This document shows, piece by piece, positions 1-5,975 of a stretch of 6,494 nucleotides of DNA. The notes beneath the pieces are model-generated. The model was not told the origin of the DNA. It did no database searches and was given only the letters and a program-made list of their open reading frames with translations. The stretch covers positions 1-6,494 of the forward strand of contig JAMCSN010000161.1 of assembly GCA_023381535.1 (NCBI GenBank), written 5' to 3'. The position numbers were made by a program, and so were the translations under genes. Each line of letters starts with the position of its first letter. Position 1 is the first letter of the stretch. The DNA is from Bacteroidota bacterium. Lineage in GTDB: Bacteria; Bacteroidota; Ignavibacteria; Ignavibacteriales; Melioribacteraceae.

Positions 1-99
1 GTGATAAAGATTATGATCGTACCAATACTTGTACCATTTATCTTCAACGTCTTTCGGGTTATACGCTTTCGGAATATCTGCAAGATTTTTAGGGTGCAT
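1..99 (-). CDS. valS: Valyl-tRNA synthetase, N-terminal fragment (cut by the window edge)
   Basis: The enzyme charges tRNA-Val with valine in the cytoplasm, using ATP. Only the first 33 codons lie in the window and the frame runs off base 1. The peptide begins MHPKNLADIPKAYNPKDVED and continues with KWYKYWYDHNLYH. The pattern IPKAYNP-(K)-(D)-(V)-E-xKWYKYW is the usual opening of bacterial valyl-tRNA synthetases, where a Tyr-Asn/Asp-Pro stretch and a Glu are followed by an aromatic-rich helix before the Rossmann catalytic domain. None of the HIGH, KMSKS or editing motifs are visible, so the call rests on this short match. The start is the ATG at 97-99. The frame stays open upstream to a TAA at 181-183, but I see no convincing earlier start and no strong Shine-Dalgarno site. 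IleRS and LeuRS are related alternatives, but their N-termini look different. Confidence 0.8.
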   Translation of the reverse strand, partial: MHPKNLADIPKAYNPKDVEDKWYKYWYDHNLYH

Positions 100-129
100 C
101 TCGGCTCTGAGTTTTGAAATAATTGAGGA

Positions 130-137
130 CAAATATA
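130..137 (-). promoter_or_regulatory. Possible -7 promoter element of valS
   Basis: On the minus strand this reads TATATTTG, a full match to the Bacteroidota -7 consensus TAnnTTTG, about 30 bases upstream of the valS ATG. No TTG lies 20 bases further upstream, unlike other promoters in this window, so it is only half a promoter. The rest of the 114-base gap (100-213) between toxin and valS is AT-rich and shows neither a hairpin terminator nor a T-box-like leader. valS could therefore also receive readthrough from the toxin-antitoxin pair. Confidence 0.3.
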
Positions 138-213
138 AAAAATTCTTGGTGGGTTTGCGTCTATCGAATGTTTTATAATCTTAATGTAAAGGTATTGAAA
201 CGGATTTAATCTA

Positions 214-516
214 TTATGCTTCTTTTCTTATATCAATCGAAAGAAGGAAAATTATCTTTTTCTCGCTGTCGATCATGTAAAACAACCGGTATTTGCCGAT
301 TCGGTAACGCCATGTTTCCGGTTTGTAATCAACCAGTTTTCTAATGTTCTTGCCGAAGTATGGTCCGTCTTTCAATTGTGGGTAAACATGAGCGGCGAGT
401 TTTTGCTTGATAAAGATTCTATCCCGCAGAGAAATTTTTTCAAGTTTGCTTATGAATTCGTCTGTCTCGAAGATGCGAAAATTATTCAACGAACCGGCCC
501 TTTTTAGATTTTGCAT
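214..516 (-). CDS. RelE/ParE-superfamily toxin of a type II toxin-antitoxin pair
   Basis: Small basic protein of 100 residues. The order of elements fits the RelE/ParE fold: an N-terminal strand (FRIFETDEF, about 13-21), two helices (about 22-45, including RDRIFIKQKL), then a beta-sheet with FGKNIRKL (54-61), WRYRIGKYRLFYMID (69-83) and KKIIFLLSIDIRKEA (86-100). The Arg-rich W-R-Y-R-I-G-K-Y-R-L-F-Y strand and final I-D-x-R-K are the family's most conserved part. Members are mostly ribosome-dependent mRNA endonucleases (RelE-like) or gyrase poisons (ParE-like); the sequence alone does not decide which. It lies directly downstream of its ribbon-helix-helix antitoxin gene and overlaps it. The ATG at 514-516 gives a 35-base overlap. 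A TTG at 487-489 gives 91 residues and an 8-base overlap, is preceded by AAAGGG at 8 bases, and puts the first conserved strand near residue 4. The TTG may be the real start; the ATG is listed as the conventional choice. The gene ends in a double stop, TAATAG. Confidence 0.85.
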   Translation of the reverse strand: MQNLKRAGSLNNFRIFETDEFISKLEKISLRDRIFIKQKLAAHVYPQLKDGPYFGKNIRKLVDYKPETWRYRIGKYRLFYMIDSEKKIIFLLSIDIRKEA

Positions 517-724
517 CTGCTGCGCCGCGTTTTAAGCTTTTATTGAGTTCGGAATTATTTCGAATTTCTTCCATTTCAAATTCGTCAAGATGGATGTTGT
601 GTTCAATATACTTCTTTACCGTTGTCTCAATAAAGTTGGAGATGGGCCGATTGTCTCTATCTGCGAGCTTTCTAAAAATTTTATAGCTGTCATCGCTTAA
701 ACGAAGTGTTACCGTTTTAGACAT
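482..724 (-). CDS. Ribbon-helix-helix (CopG/Arc-type) antitoxin
   Basis: Antitoxin of 80 residues that should neutralise the overlapping RelE/ParE toxin and repress its own promoter as a dimer. Residues 3-9 (KTVTLRL) form the DNA-contacting beta strand, with alternating polar and hydrophobic residues. Helix 1 spans about 12-22 and helix 2 about 27-41 (PISNFIETTVKKYIE), a typical ribbon-helix-helix layout. The tail from about 45 onward is acidic and then basic (DEFEMEEI, then LKRGAADAKSKKGRFVE), the usual flexible toxin-wrapping region. The ATG is at 722-724, with a good Shine-Dalgarno AAGGA at 731-735, six bases away. The gene comes first in the pair, the normal order for this class, and its stop at 482-484 lies inside the toxin reading frame. 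Promoter and probable operator sites lie just upstream at 746-792. The assignment to a named subfamily is not secure. Confidence 0.85.
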   Translation of the reverse strand: MSKTVTLRLSDDSYKIFRKLADRDNRPISNFIETTVKKYIEHNIHLDEFEMEEIRNNSELNKSLKRGAADAKSKKGRFVE

Positions 725-745
725 TTTTGTTCCTTATGAATGTTT

Positions 746-772
746 TTTATTCTTTTGTATTCAAATGTATTC
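746..772 (-). promoter_or_regulatory. Three 10-bp-phased repeats, probable antitoxin operator
   Basis: On the plus strand TATTC occurs at 748-752, 758-762 and 768-772, exactly one helical turn apart. The two upstream copies are TGTATTC and the third is TTTATTC. On the minus strand these are three GAATA half-sites in direct orientation. No fourth copy fits at either end. Ribbon-helix-helix repressors bind arrays of short half-sites on one face of DNA, so this is a natural autoregulation site for the antitoxin. The repeats cover the -7 element (762-769) and the early leader, where bound protein would block initiation. The repeat spacing is seen; the operator role is inferred. Confidence 0.6.
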
Positions 773-792
773 ATCCGACATAAGAAAATCAA
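762..792 (-). promoter_or_regulatory. Promoter of the toxin-antitoxin pair (-33 TTG, -7 TACATTTG)
   Basis: On the minus strand TTG (bases 792-790) is followed after 20 bases by TACATTTG (769-762), a full match to the Bacteroidota-type TAnnTTTG element. Transcription should start near 755-760, giving a leader of about 30 bases with AAGGA six bases before the antitoxin ATG. The same TTG-N20 spacing recurs upstream of the phosphatase and the DUF6662-like gene, which raises confidence. The -7 element sits inside the three-repeat operator. Confidence 0.6.
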
Positions 793-795
793 TCT

Positions 796-838
796 GGAAA
801 TAAAGAACCGCCCCATTGTTTAAAACCAATAAGGCGGT
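796..838 (-). terminator. Stem-loop terminator downstream of the M16 peptidase gene
   Basis: A 12-base-pair stem joins 807-818 with 827-838 around an 8-base loop (819-826). In the minus-strand RNA the outer ACCGCC pairs with GGCGGU, two G-U wobbles follow, then AUUG pairs with CAAU. In plus-strand RNA those wobbles become C/A mismatches, so the structure favours minus-strand transcripts, that is, the peptidase message. A U-rich tail (UCUUUAUUU, 806-798) follows. A second copy of TAAGGCGG (858-865, the first being 830-837) lies between the peptidase stop and the hairpin and could compete for the same 3' arm. The terminator would insulate the toxin-antitoxin promoter from the gene upstream of it. 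Confidence 0.65.
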
Positions 839-867
839 ATGTTCGAGAAAGCCGTAGTAAGGCGGAT

Positions 868-3855
868 TTATTTGCTTATCGGCTCAAGCGCGCCGAAGAT
901 TTCCTTCGCGGATTTCAGTTTCTCTTCGTTGCCGTAAACGCAAAATGTTTTTTGATTAAGCACGTCCGCAACCATTTTTTTGAATGCCTTTACATCCTGA
1001 GCGGTTACGTTCAAGACGGCATCGCGGTCACGCTGAATATCTTCCGGTTTTGTTTTTTCCAGATAGTATCGAACCGCAACATTTCCTTTTTGCGACGGAG
1101 TTAAGGGATTATCCAGATTCGAAATTGTTCCGATGATGTAACGCGTCATTTCTTTGTCATCCACTTCAAGCTTGTCAAGATAGTCTGGAATTGCTTCGTA
1201 GTTTGCCAAAGTTTCTTTCAGATTAGGATCGCGGTATGAACTGAAATAAACCGTGCCCGATGGCGAGAAATTGCTGAATCCACCGTATGCACCGCCGATA
1301 ACTCTGATTCTGTTCTGCAGCCAATCGGTTGATAAAATTTGACTGAGCACATACATTTTTCCATCCCAACTGTAACCGAGTTTTTTGAAATCGTAACCTT
1401 GAATTACATACTGAACTTTGGACGCAGCCAAAAATCCTTCATCCTTTTTCTCCAAGTTGAATTTCCATGTTTGGTATTCAACCGGTTGAGCCGGAATTGT
1501 CTCGGCATATCTTGCAAACTCTTGCAAAAAAACCGGGTAATCGTCGCCGTTGCAAGTTACCGAAGCAATTAAATTATTTTTGTTTAAGAGCAGAGAGGCA
1601 GCTTTCTTTAGGTTGTCAACAATCTCTTTCGATTTTGCGTCAAAGTTTTTTGCAAGATCGGAAACGAACCAATAGTATTCGAATCCGCCGGTGAGTTCAT
1701 TAAACATTCCGGCGTTTTCAAAATACGATGCCAGACGTGTTCTTGTAAATCCGAAACCGTTTTGTTTTACTTGCGAATCCAATCGCGCTTGAAGACGTGT
1801 GACAATCGCTTTCAACCGTTCAACGTCTTCGTACTTTGTATGATTAAGAATTTCACTTGTCAGCTCAAATAGTTTATTCAGTTTCGTGTTCATCACTTTG
1901 GAATTCACAACAAATTTCGGCAGCATCTCCGCATCGTTTTGATTTTCAATATATGCATTCAGAAACGAACTGAAACCGCCGGTGTAAATATTCAGCGCGT
2001 TATCAAGATCGCCGAATGAATAATTGAGCGTGTTCTGGCTTCCGAGAACTTCGGTTAAAAGTTCCGCGTAAGGAATTAATTCGACCGGCAGAACGCGCGC
2101 ATCAAACATTAATCGCACATAAACAACATTGTTGGTAAAATCTTCATAGTGCAAAACCGGAACATCGGCAACCTTGAACGGCTTCACGTGATAGAACTCG
2201 GCTTTCGGATTAATATCTTTTCTCTCAAGAAGAGGAATAGCAGCAAGCGCTTCCGGCGTGTCTTCCCGTTTTTGATAAGCGATTAAATCTTCAGTACCCT
2301 TTACCAAATCTTCTTTCTCTTTTTTCGAAAGCGAACTTTCATATGTCTGTAATTCTTTTTCCATCTTCTCCGTATTCTCTTTTTCCAAACCGGGCTTTGG
2401 CGTTAATACAAGAAGGAGAGAATGGGGATTGTTGATGATATATTGCCGAACAATTGTTTCAAGATAATTCGTATCAAGCGCAGTCTTTACTTTTGCCAGC
2501 GGTTTTTCCCATTCGAGAGTTAAATACGGATCGCTTGCAAAAAACCAACCGGGAAGAATTTGGAAGTTGTATGTAATTCCTTTTTGTGCGTCGTTGCCTT
2601 CACGCAACTGAAACTCTGTTCTGTTAATCGTTCCTTCAACCGCCTTTTTATCGAATCCGTTTTTAACAACATCGCGCAGTGTATTCATTACGACCGTGTG
2701 AAATTTTTCTTTGTCGGTCGGATTTGCATTCTGCACCATTATTTGAAAAACATTCTGGCGAAGTTCATCAACCGAAGCGTGTACTTCTTTGCCGATCCCC
2801 GCATTTTGTAAGGCGAGACGAACCGGGCCCGCTTCTTGATTGACCAAAACATCTGCTAAAATATTCAATGCCATGGTTGTCGCTCTGTCTGTATTCAGTC
2901 CGGCAACAAAATCCAACGAGAGATACGTTTGATCTTTTGTTTTACTTCCTTCCGTTACAGGGTAAGAGGCAGTAATCTCTTTCATTTTTTTGAACGGCTT
3001 CTCGAGAGAAAAATTTTCCGGCTGCGTCGCTTTATCGTACTTCGACAAATATTCCTCATCGATAAACGTCAGTTCCTTATCAAGATCGCCGCTGCCGTAA
3101 AGCATGATGTAACTGTTTGAAGGATGATAGTACCGTCTGTGAAAATCCAAGAACATATTGTAAGTCAACTTCGGAATTGCCGACGGATATCCGCCGGAAG
3201 AAAATCTGTATCCGTTATCAGGAAATAAATTTTTGTTTACTTGGTAAGCCAATTCACGAGTAGGGCTTGAAAAAGCTCCTTTCATTTCATTGTAAACCAC
3301 GCCTTTGTAAGAAATCGGACCATCGGCTTTTTCCAATTCATAATGCCAGCCCTCTTGTTTCAGAATTCGCGGATCGTTATAAATCAACGGATTGAAAACG
3401 GCATCCAGGTAAACATGCATAAGGTTGAAATAATCTTTGTCGTTCTTGCTTGCGAAAGGATAGCATGTCATGTCGTCGCCGGTGAAAGCGTTGAGAAAAG
3501 TGCTTAGCGAACCTTTCATCAATACGTCGAAAGGGCTTTTGACCGGAAAATTTTTTGATCCATTCAGAACGGAATGTTCCATAATGTGAGGCGTTCCGCA
3601 GTCGGATTCCGGATCGGTCTTGAACGCAATGCTGAATGTTTTGTTTGGATCGGTTGCCGCAATCTTGAATAGTCGGGCACCGCTTTTAACATGCTCGAAA
3701 TACAAACATTCGGCATTTACTTCTTTGACAAAACGTTTTTCCAGCAGCTTGAATCCGTGGTACGTCTCGCCTACTTTGTAATCTTCGGCGGATGAAGTAG
3801 AATTAGCAATCAACATAATTAATACCAGTCCTAGGATTGTTCGTAATAAGTTCAT
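868..3855 (-). CDS. Exported M16 zinc metallopeptidase, presequence protease (PreP, M16C) type
   Basis: Zinc peptidase of 995 residues that in this family degrades short unstructured peptides inside a closed two-half chamber. The inverted zinc motif is H90-I-M-E93-H94. The third ligand is E190 in VVYNEMKGAF, 96 residues after the second His as in characterised PreP enzymes. SLSTFLNAFT (116-125) and QEGWHYEL (167-174) are also typical. The C-terminal half supplies the Arg/Tyr substrate pair: R851 and Y857 in RVIGGAYGG, followed by FSSYRDP. A charged helical linker lies near the middle, and the total length suits a full four-domain protein. The frame opens further upstream at a GTG (3894). I chose the ATG at 3853-3855 because GGAGG (minus strand of 3864-3868) lies 8 bases before it and it gives a clean signal peptide, MNLLRTILGLVLIMLIANST, with probable cleavage after A23. 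There is no lipobox, so a periplasmic or secreted enzyme is expected. Upstream it is separated from the SDR-like gene by 137 bases. Confidence 0.9.
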   Translation of the reverse strand: MNLLRTILGLVLIMLIANSTSSAEDYKVGETYHGFKLLEKRFVKEVNAECLYFEHVKSGARLFKIAATDPNKTFSIAFKTDPESDCGTPHIMEHSVLNGSKNFPVKSPFDVLMKGSLSTFLNAFTGDDMTCYPFASKNDKDYFNLMHVYLDAVFNPLIYNDPRILKQEGWHYELEKADGPISYKGVVYNEMKGAFSSPTRELAYQVNKNLFPDNGYRFSSGGYPSAIPKLTYNMFLDFHRRYYHPSNSYIMLYGSGDLDKELTFIDEEYLSKYDKATQPENFSLEKPFKKMKEITASYPVTEGSKTKDQTYLSLDFVAGLNTDRATTMALNILADVLVNQEAGPVRLALQNAGIGKEVHASVDELRQNVFQIMVQNANPTDKEKFHTVVMNTLRDVVKNGFDKKAVEGTINRTEFQLREGNDAQKGITYNFQILPGWFFASDPYLTLEWEKPLAKVKTALDTNYLETIVRQYIINNPHSLLLVLTPKPGLEKENTEKMEKELQTYESSLSKKEKEDLVKGTEDLIAYQKREDTPEALAAIPLLERKDINPKAEFYHVKPFKVADVPVLHYEDFTNNVVYVRLMFDARVLPVELIPYAELLTEVLGSQNTLNYSFGDLDNALNIYTGGFSSFLNAYIENQNDAEMLPKFVVNSKVMNTKLNKLFELTSEILNHTKYEDVERLKAIVTRLQARLDSQVKQNGFGFTRTRLASYFENAGMFNELTGGFEYYWFVSDLAKNFDAKSKEIVDNLKKAASLLLNKNNLIASVTCNGDDYPVFLQEFARYAETIPAQPVEYQTWKFNLEKKDEGFLAASKVQYVIQGYDFKKLGYSWDGKMYVLSQILSTDWLQNRIRVIGGAYGGFSNFSPSGTVYFSSYRDPNLKETLANYEAIPDYLDKLEVDDKEMTRYIIGTISNLDNPLTPSQKGNVAVRYYLEKTKPEDIQRDRDAVLNVTAQDVKAFKKMVADVLNQKTFCVYGNEEKLKSAKEIFGALEPISK

Positions 3856-3867
3856 TTTGGTTTCCTC

Positions 3868-3903
3868 CAAATGTAAATAACAAATAGAAAGCACTCAAAT
3901 TTA
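3868..3903 (-). promoter_or_regulatory. Candidate promoter elements of the M16 peptidase gene
   Basis: Two full TAnnTTTG matches lie on the minus strand: TAAATTTG at 3903-3896 and TACATTTG at 3875-3868. The first leaves a normal leader of about 35-40 bases but has no TTG 20 bases upstream. The second has the right TTG-N20 geometry, with TTG at 3898-3896 inside the first element, but abuts the GGAGG Shine-Dalgarno and would give an almost leaderless message. I favour the first and cannot settle it from sequence. The rest of the 3856-3992 gap holds a weak five-pair AT-rich inverted repeat (3909-3926) and no clear terminator. Confidence 0.4.
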
Positions 3904-3992
3904 GACGGAACATTAAGGTTTATGTTAGCCGGAAAATACGAAATATCATTTAGCACGCATATACCAAAAGGGAGGAGTGGTTATAAAAATTG

Positions 3993-4649
3993 TTAAGACG
4001 CTTGATCAAATATATCGCTCAAAGTGTAGATGATAAGTCTGTTCGCATTATGCTTATTTGCAGAATTGATCATTGCTTGTGCTACTGTGGCTGCTTCGAT
4101 TGGTCGATATTTTTTCAACGGGGGGATAAGATTGGTTAACGGCACTGAAAAGAATGCGGCAATTGATTCACCGGCCCTCTTCTCCCTTCGCTCGCCAATC
4201 AGAAGTGACGGCTGAAAAATTATTATTTTCTGAAAAGGCAATGATCGGGCAGCTTCTTCCAGCTCGCCCTTAATTTTCAAATAGAAATTTCTTGATTTGC
4301 TGTTCGCGCCGTATGATGAAACCAAAATGTAGTTTTGAACACTATTATGTGCCGCCGCTTTTGCAATCTCGTATTGGTAAGTGTAATCAATTTTGTACTG
4401 AGCATCTTTACCCCCGGCTTGTTTTATTGTTGTACCCAAAGCTGAAAATAATTCGTCACCGGTTAATTCGTTTTTCCACTTTTCGATTCGATCAAAATCA
4501 ATAACATGCTCTTGAAGTTTAGCGTTGTGTATCATGCTGCTTCGGCGGACAAAAGTTTTTACAATTTCATATCGGTTGTCATCCAACAGTTTACTTACAA
4601 GTTGACGTCCAATCAGACCTGTGGCGCCTATTACAATAGCAGTTTTCAT
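3993..4649 (-). CDS. NAD(P)-binding Rossmann-fold protein (atypical SDR, TIP30/YwnB-like)
   Basis: Protein of 218 residues beginning MKTAIVIGATGLIGRQL. It carries the dinucleotide-binding GxxGxxG at 8-14, a basic pair R35-R36 after the second strand that would favour NADPH, ALGTT at 70-74, SSYGA at 111-115 and the YxxxK pair Y123/K127. Together with the short length and C-terminal QPSLLIGERRE (146-156) this matches the NAD(P)H-binding atypical short-chain dehydrogenase group that includes TIP30/HTATIP2-like proteins. The substrate is unknown, and several members of the group act as structural or regulatory proteins rather than proven enzymes. No signal peptide is seen, so it should be cytoplasmic. 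Its ATG lies 9 bases after the stop of the cupin gene, with only a weak AGAG ahead of it, so translation probably depends on cotranscription or coupling. Confidence 0.8.
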   Translation of the reverse strand: MKTAIVIGATGLIGRQLVSKLLDDNRYEIVKTFVRRSSMIHNAKLQEHVIDFDRIEKWKNELTGDELFSALGTTIKQAGGKDAQYKIDYTYQYEIAKAAAHNSVQNYILVSSYGANSKSRNFYLKIKGELEEAARSLPFQKIIIFQPSLLIGERREKRAGESIAAFFSVPLTNLIPPLKKYRPIEAATVAQAMINSANKHNANRLIIYTLSDIFDQAS

Positions 4650-4658
4650 CTATACTCT

Positions 4659-5123
4659 TTAATGATCTTGTGTTAAAAGTTTTGTCCCCGTCGGCCCCAC
4701 GCCGGTAACTTGAACAACAACATCGCCATCCTTTGCCCAAGCAAAATGCGGCTGTTTGGAAGGTTCGGTGAAAAATGTTCCGGGAGGCATTGCAGTTAAT
4801 TTCGATTCGACAAAATTTTTGCCGTAAGCATAGTATAACGTTCCCAATAAAACCACCACGGTTCTACTCTCCAAATGAAAATGCGGTTGAAGTTTCATGT
4901 TCGCGGGAATCTTAATTCTACTTGTATAAAGTTCATTTTTGTCGGGATCACCGGCAAGAACTATGGTTTGTAATTCTCCGGGTGATTTGGCATCTGGTTT
5001 CCATTTTATATCGTTCGGAAGAATTATTTTCGGTTCTAGCTTATGCGATTGGATAAACGTAAAAGCAAAAACAGATACTATAGCGGAGGCAATCATCAAA
5101 ACGAGAGTTATATATTTTTTCAT
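4659..5123 (-). CDS. Exported single-domain cupin protein
   Basis: Protein of 154 residues with an N-terminal export signal (MKKYITLVLMIASAIVSVFA) and one cupin beta-barrel. Motif 1 is H81-F-H83 followed by G94; motif 2 is PPGTFF (113-118) with H126 in KQPHFAW. These supply three His ligands for a metal. The Glu expected four positions after H83 is Arg87, with a Glu instead at 85. GDPDKNELYTSRIKIPANMK (58-77) is typical of small stand-alone exported cupins of unknown function. The frame continues six bases upstream to a TTG (5127-5129), but AAAGG lies just before that codon, leaving no spacing for it and six bases for the ATG at 5121-5123, so I start at the ATG. It lies between the phosphatase and SDR-like genes, 79 bases from the former with no terminator visible between them. 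Substrate and catalytic activity cannot be inferred. Confidence 0.8.
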   Translation of the reverse strand: MKKYITLVLMIASAIVSVFAFTFIQSHKLEPKIILPNDIKWKPDAKSPGELQTIVLAGDPDKNELYTSRIKIPANMKLQPHFHLESRTVVVLLGTLYYAYGKNFVESKLTAMPPGTFFTEPSKQPHFAWAKDGDVVVQVTGVGPTGTKLLTQDH

Positions 5124-5202
5124 AGACAACCTTTCGGAATGATATTGAAAAAGAAAAACTTATCTAACACAAACACAAATCTCTTTTTTCAAATGACGAT
5201 TG

Positions 5203-5859
5203 CTAATCTAAAAGGTAAAGATAATCAGGCAATTTAATTTTATACCCGGTGTTGCCGCCCACCAAATCTCCGGGTTGATCGCCGATGCAGGCAATTATAT
5301 TATAACCTTTCGCCGCAAGTTCATCGCGTTTAGCCGTTTTAAATGGAGCTGATGGCAGCTGAAGTTCACTCTTCGAACACATGATTAATGTATCAAACTT
5401 TGTGTAACCTTGTTCAATCAAATTTTTCCGCGTTGCTTCTCTAACACTTTCATCGCGTCCGGTTAAAAATATAACATGAATGTTTTTGGAAATGAGGTAA
5501 TCATAAAATCGTTTTGTTTCCTTTATTGCCGGCGCGCGTCCTTCGTGCATCCATTCGTCCCAAAGTTTTGGAATATATCCGAACCCGATGGATTTTGTGT
5601 ATTGATAGTTTGAAAGCGCAGTCTCGTCAATATCGAACACAACAACCGACCTTGGACCGATCTTAATTTTATTAATATGATCTATCGCCTCATCAATTAT
5701 TTTTGCGCACTCTCGGTCATACTTGCCGGACTCGTAGTAATTTTGAACGGCATTTTTTGCAACGCTGAGATTTACAATACGGTCGAGAGAAGAATTAGTT
5801 GAACAACCCGTTAAGCTCACGGCAGCAGTAATCAAACACACAAAAAAGATTTTTTTCAT
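5203..5859 (-). CDS. HAD-superfamily acid phosphatase (class B / HAD-IIIB type), lipoprotein
   Basis: Predicted lipid-anchored phosphomonoesterase of 218 residues. The HAD motifs appear in order: motif I F75-D76-I-D78-E-T, where D76 is the nucleophile and D78 the acid/base; motif II FLTGRDE with T133; motif III K174-T-A-K-R178; motif IV IGDQPGDL with D194 and D198 for Mg2+. The cap region between motifs I and II (about 85-115, rich in Trp and Tyr) and overall length match the Acid_phosphat_B family, which includes the Haemophilus P4 lipoprotein and plant vegetative storage proteins. The signal peptide ends in the lipobox L-T-G-C19 with Ser next, so the protein should be acylated at C19. The frame extends to a TTG at 5878-5880, but that lies about where the transcript should begin; the ATG at 5857-5859 gives a standard lipoprotein signal. 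It is the first gene of the phosphatase-cupin-SDR cluster. The natural substrate is unknown; nucleotides are common for the family. Confidence 0.88.
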   Translation of the reverse strand: MKKIFFVCLITAAVSLTGCSTNSSLDRIVNLSVAKNAVQNYYESGKYDRECAKIIDEAIDHINKIKIGPRSVVVFDIDETALSNYQYTKSIGFGYIPKLWDEWMHEGRAPAIKETKRFYDYLISKNIHVIFLTGRDESVREATRKNLIEQGYTKFDTLIMCSKSELQLPSAPFKTAKRDELAAKGYNIIACIGDQPGDLVGGNTGYKIKLPDYLYLLD

Positions 5860-5886
5860 CAGTCGCTTTATGTTTTTCAAGGGTTA

Positions 5887-5917
5887 CAAAAGAAACAAAA
5901 GCAGCTACATTAATCAA
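5887..5917 (-). promoter_or_regulatory. Probable promoter of the phosphatase-cupin-SDR cluster
   Basis: On the minus strand TTG (5917-5915) is followed after exactly 20 bases by TTCTTTTG (5894-5887), a one-base departure from TAnnTTTG. Transcription would begin near 5880-5884, about 20-25 bases before the phosphatase ATG. This makes the upstream TTG frame start unlikely. The weak -7 element suggests modest or regulated expression. Confidence 0.4.
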
Positions 5918-5975
5918 GTTGTGTTTAGATACTCTTCGAAATGTTAAAAAAATTACTGTAATTAATCGGATAGAC

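Noticed and set aside
100..213. T-box or other riboswitch leader ahead of valS
   Set aside because: The gap is short and AT-rich, with no T-box consensus, specifier stem or terminator/antiterminator pair.
746..772. Short 10-bp repeats considered as a CRISPR array or iteron origin
   Set aside because: Only three very short AT-rich units with no spacers, placed exactly on a promoter; operator half-sites explain them better.
1339..1694. Plus-strand open frames of 75-77 codons
   Set aside because: They lie antisense inside the well-supported M16 peptidase gene, overlap each other in different frames and show no recognisable protein pattern or ribosome site.
3856..3894. Thirteen-codon N-terminal extension of the M16 peptidase from a GTG
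   Set aside because: It would place charged residues before the signal peptide and run through the GGAGG site; the ATG at 3855 has ideal spacing.
3909..3926. Inverted repeat (AACAT with an 8-base loop) considered as a terminator of the SDR-like gene or an operator
   Set aside because: Only five AT-rich pairs with no U-rich tail; too weak to call and likely by chance.
4939..5237. Plus-strand open frames of 64-67 codons over the cupin start and intergenic gap
   Set aside because: They are antisense to the cupin N-terminus, begin inside coding sequence and have no supported start or homology.
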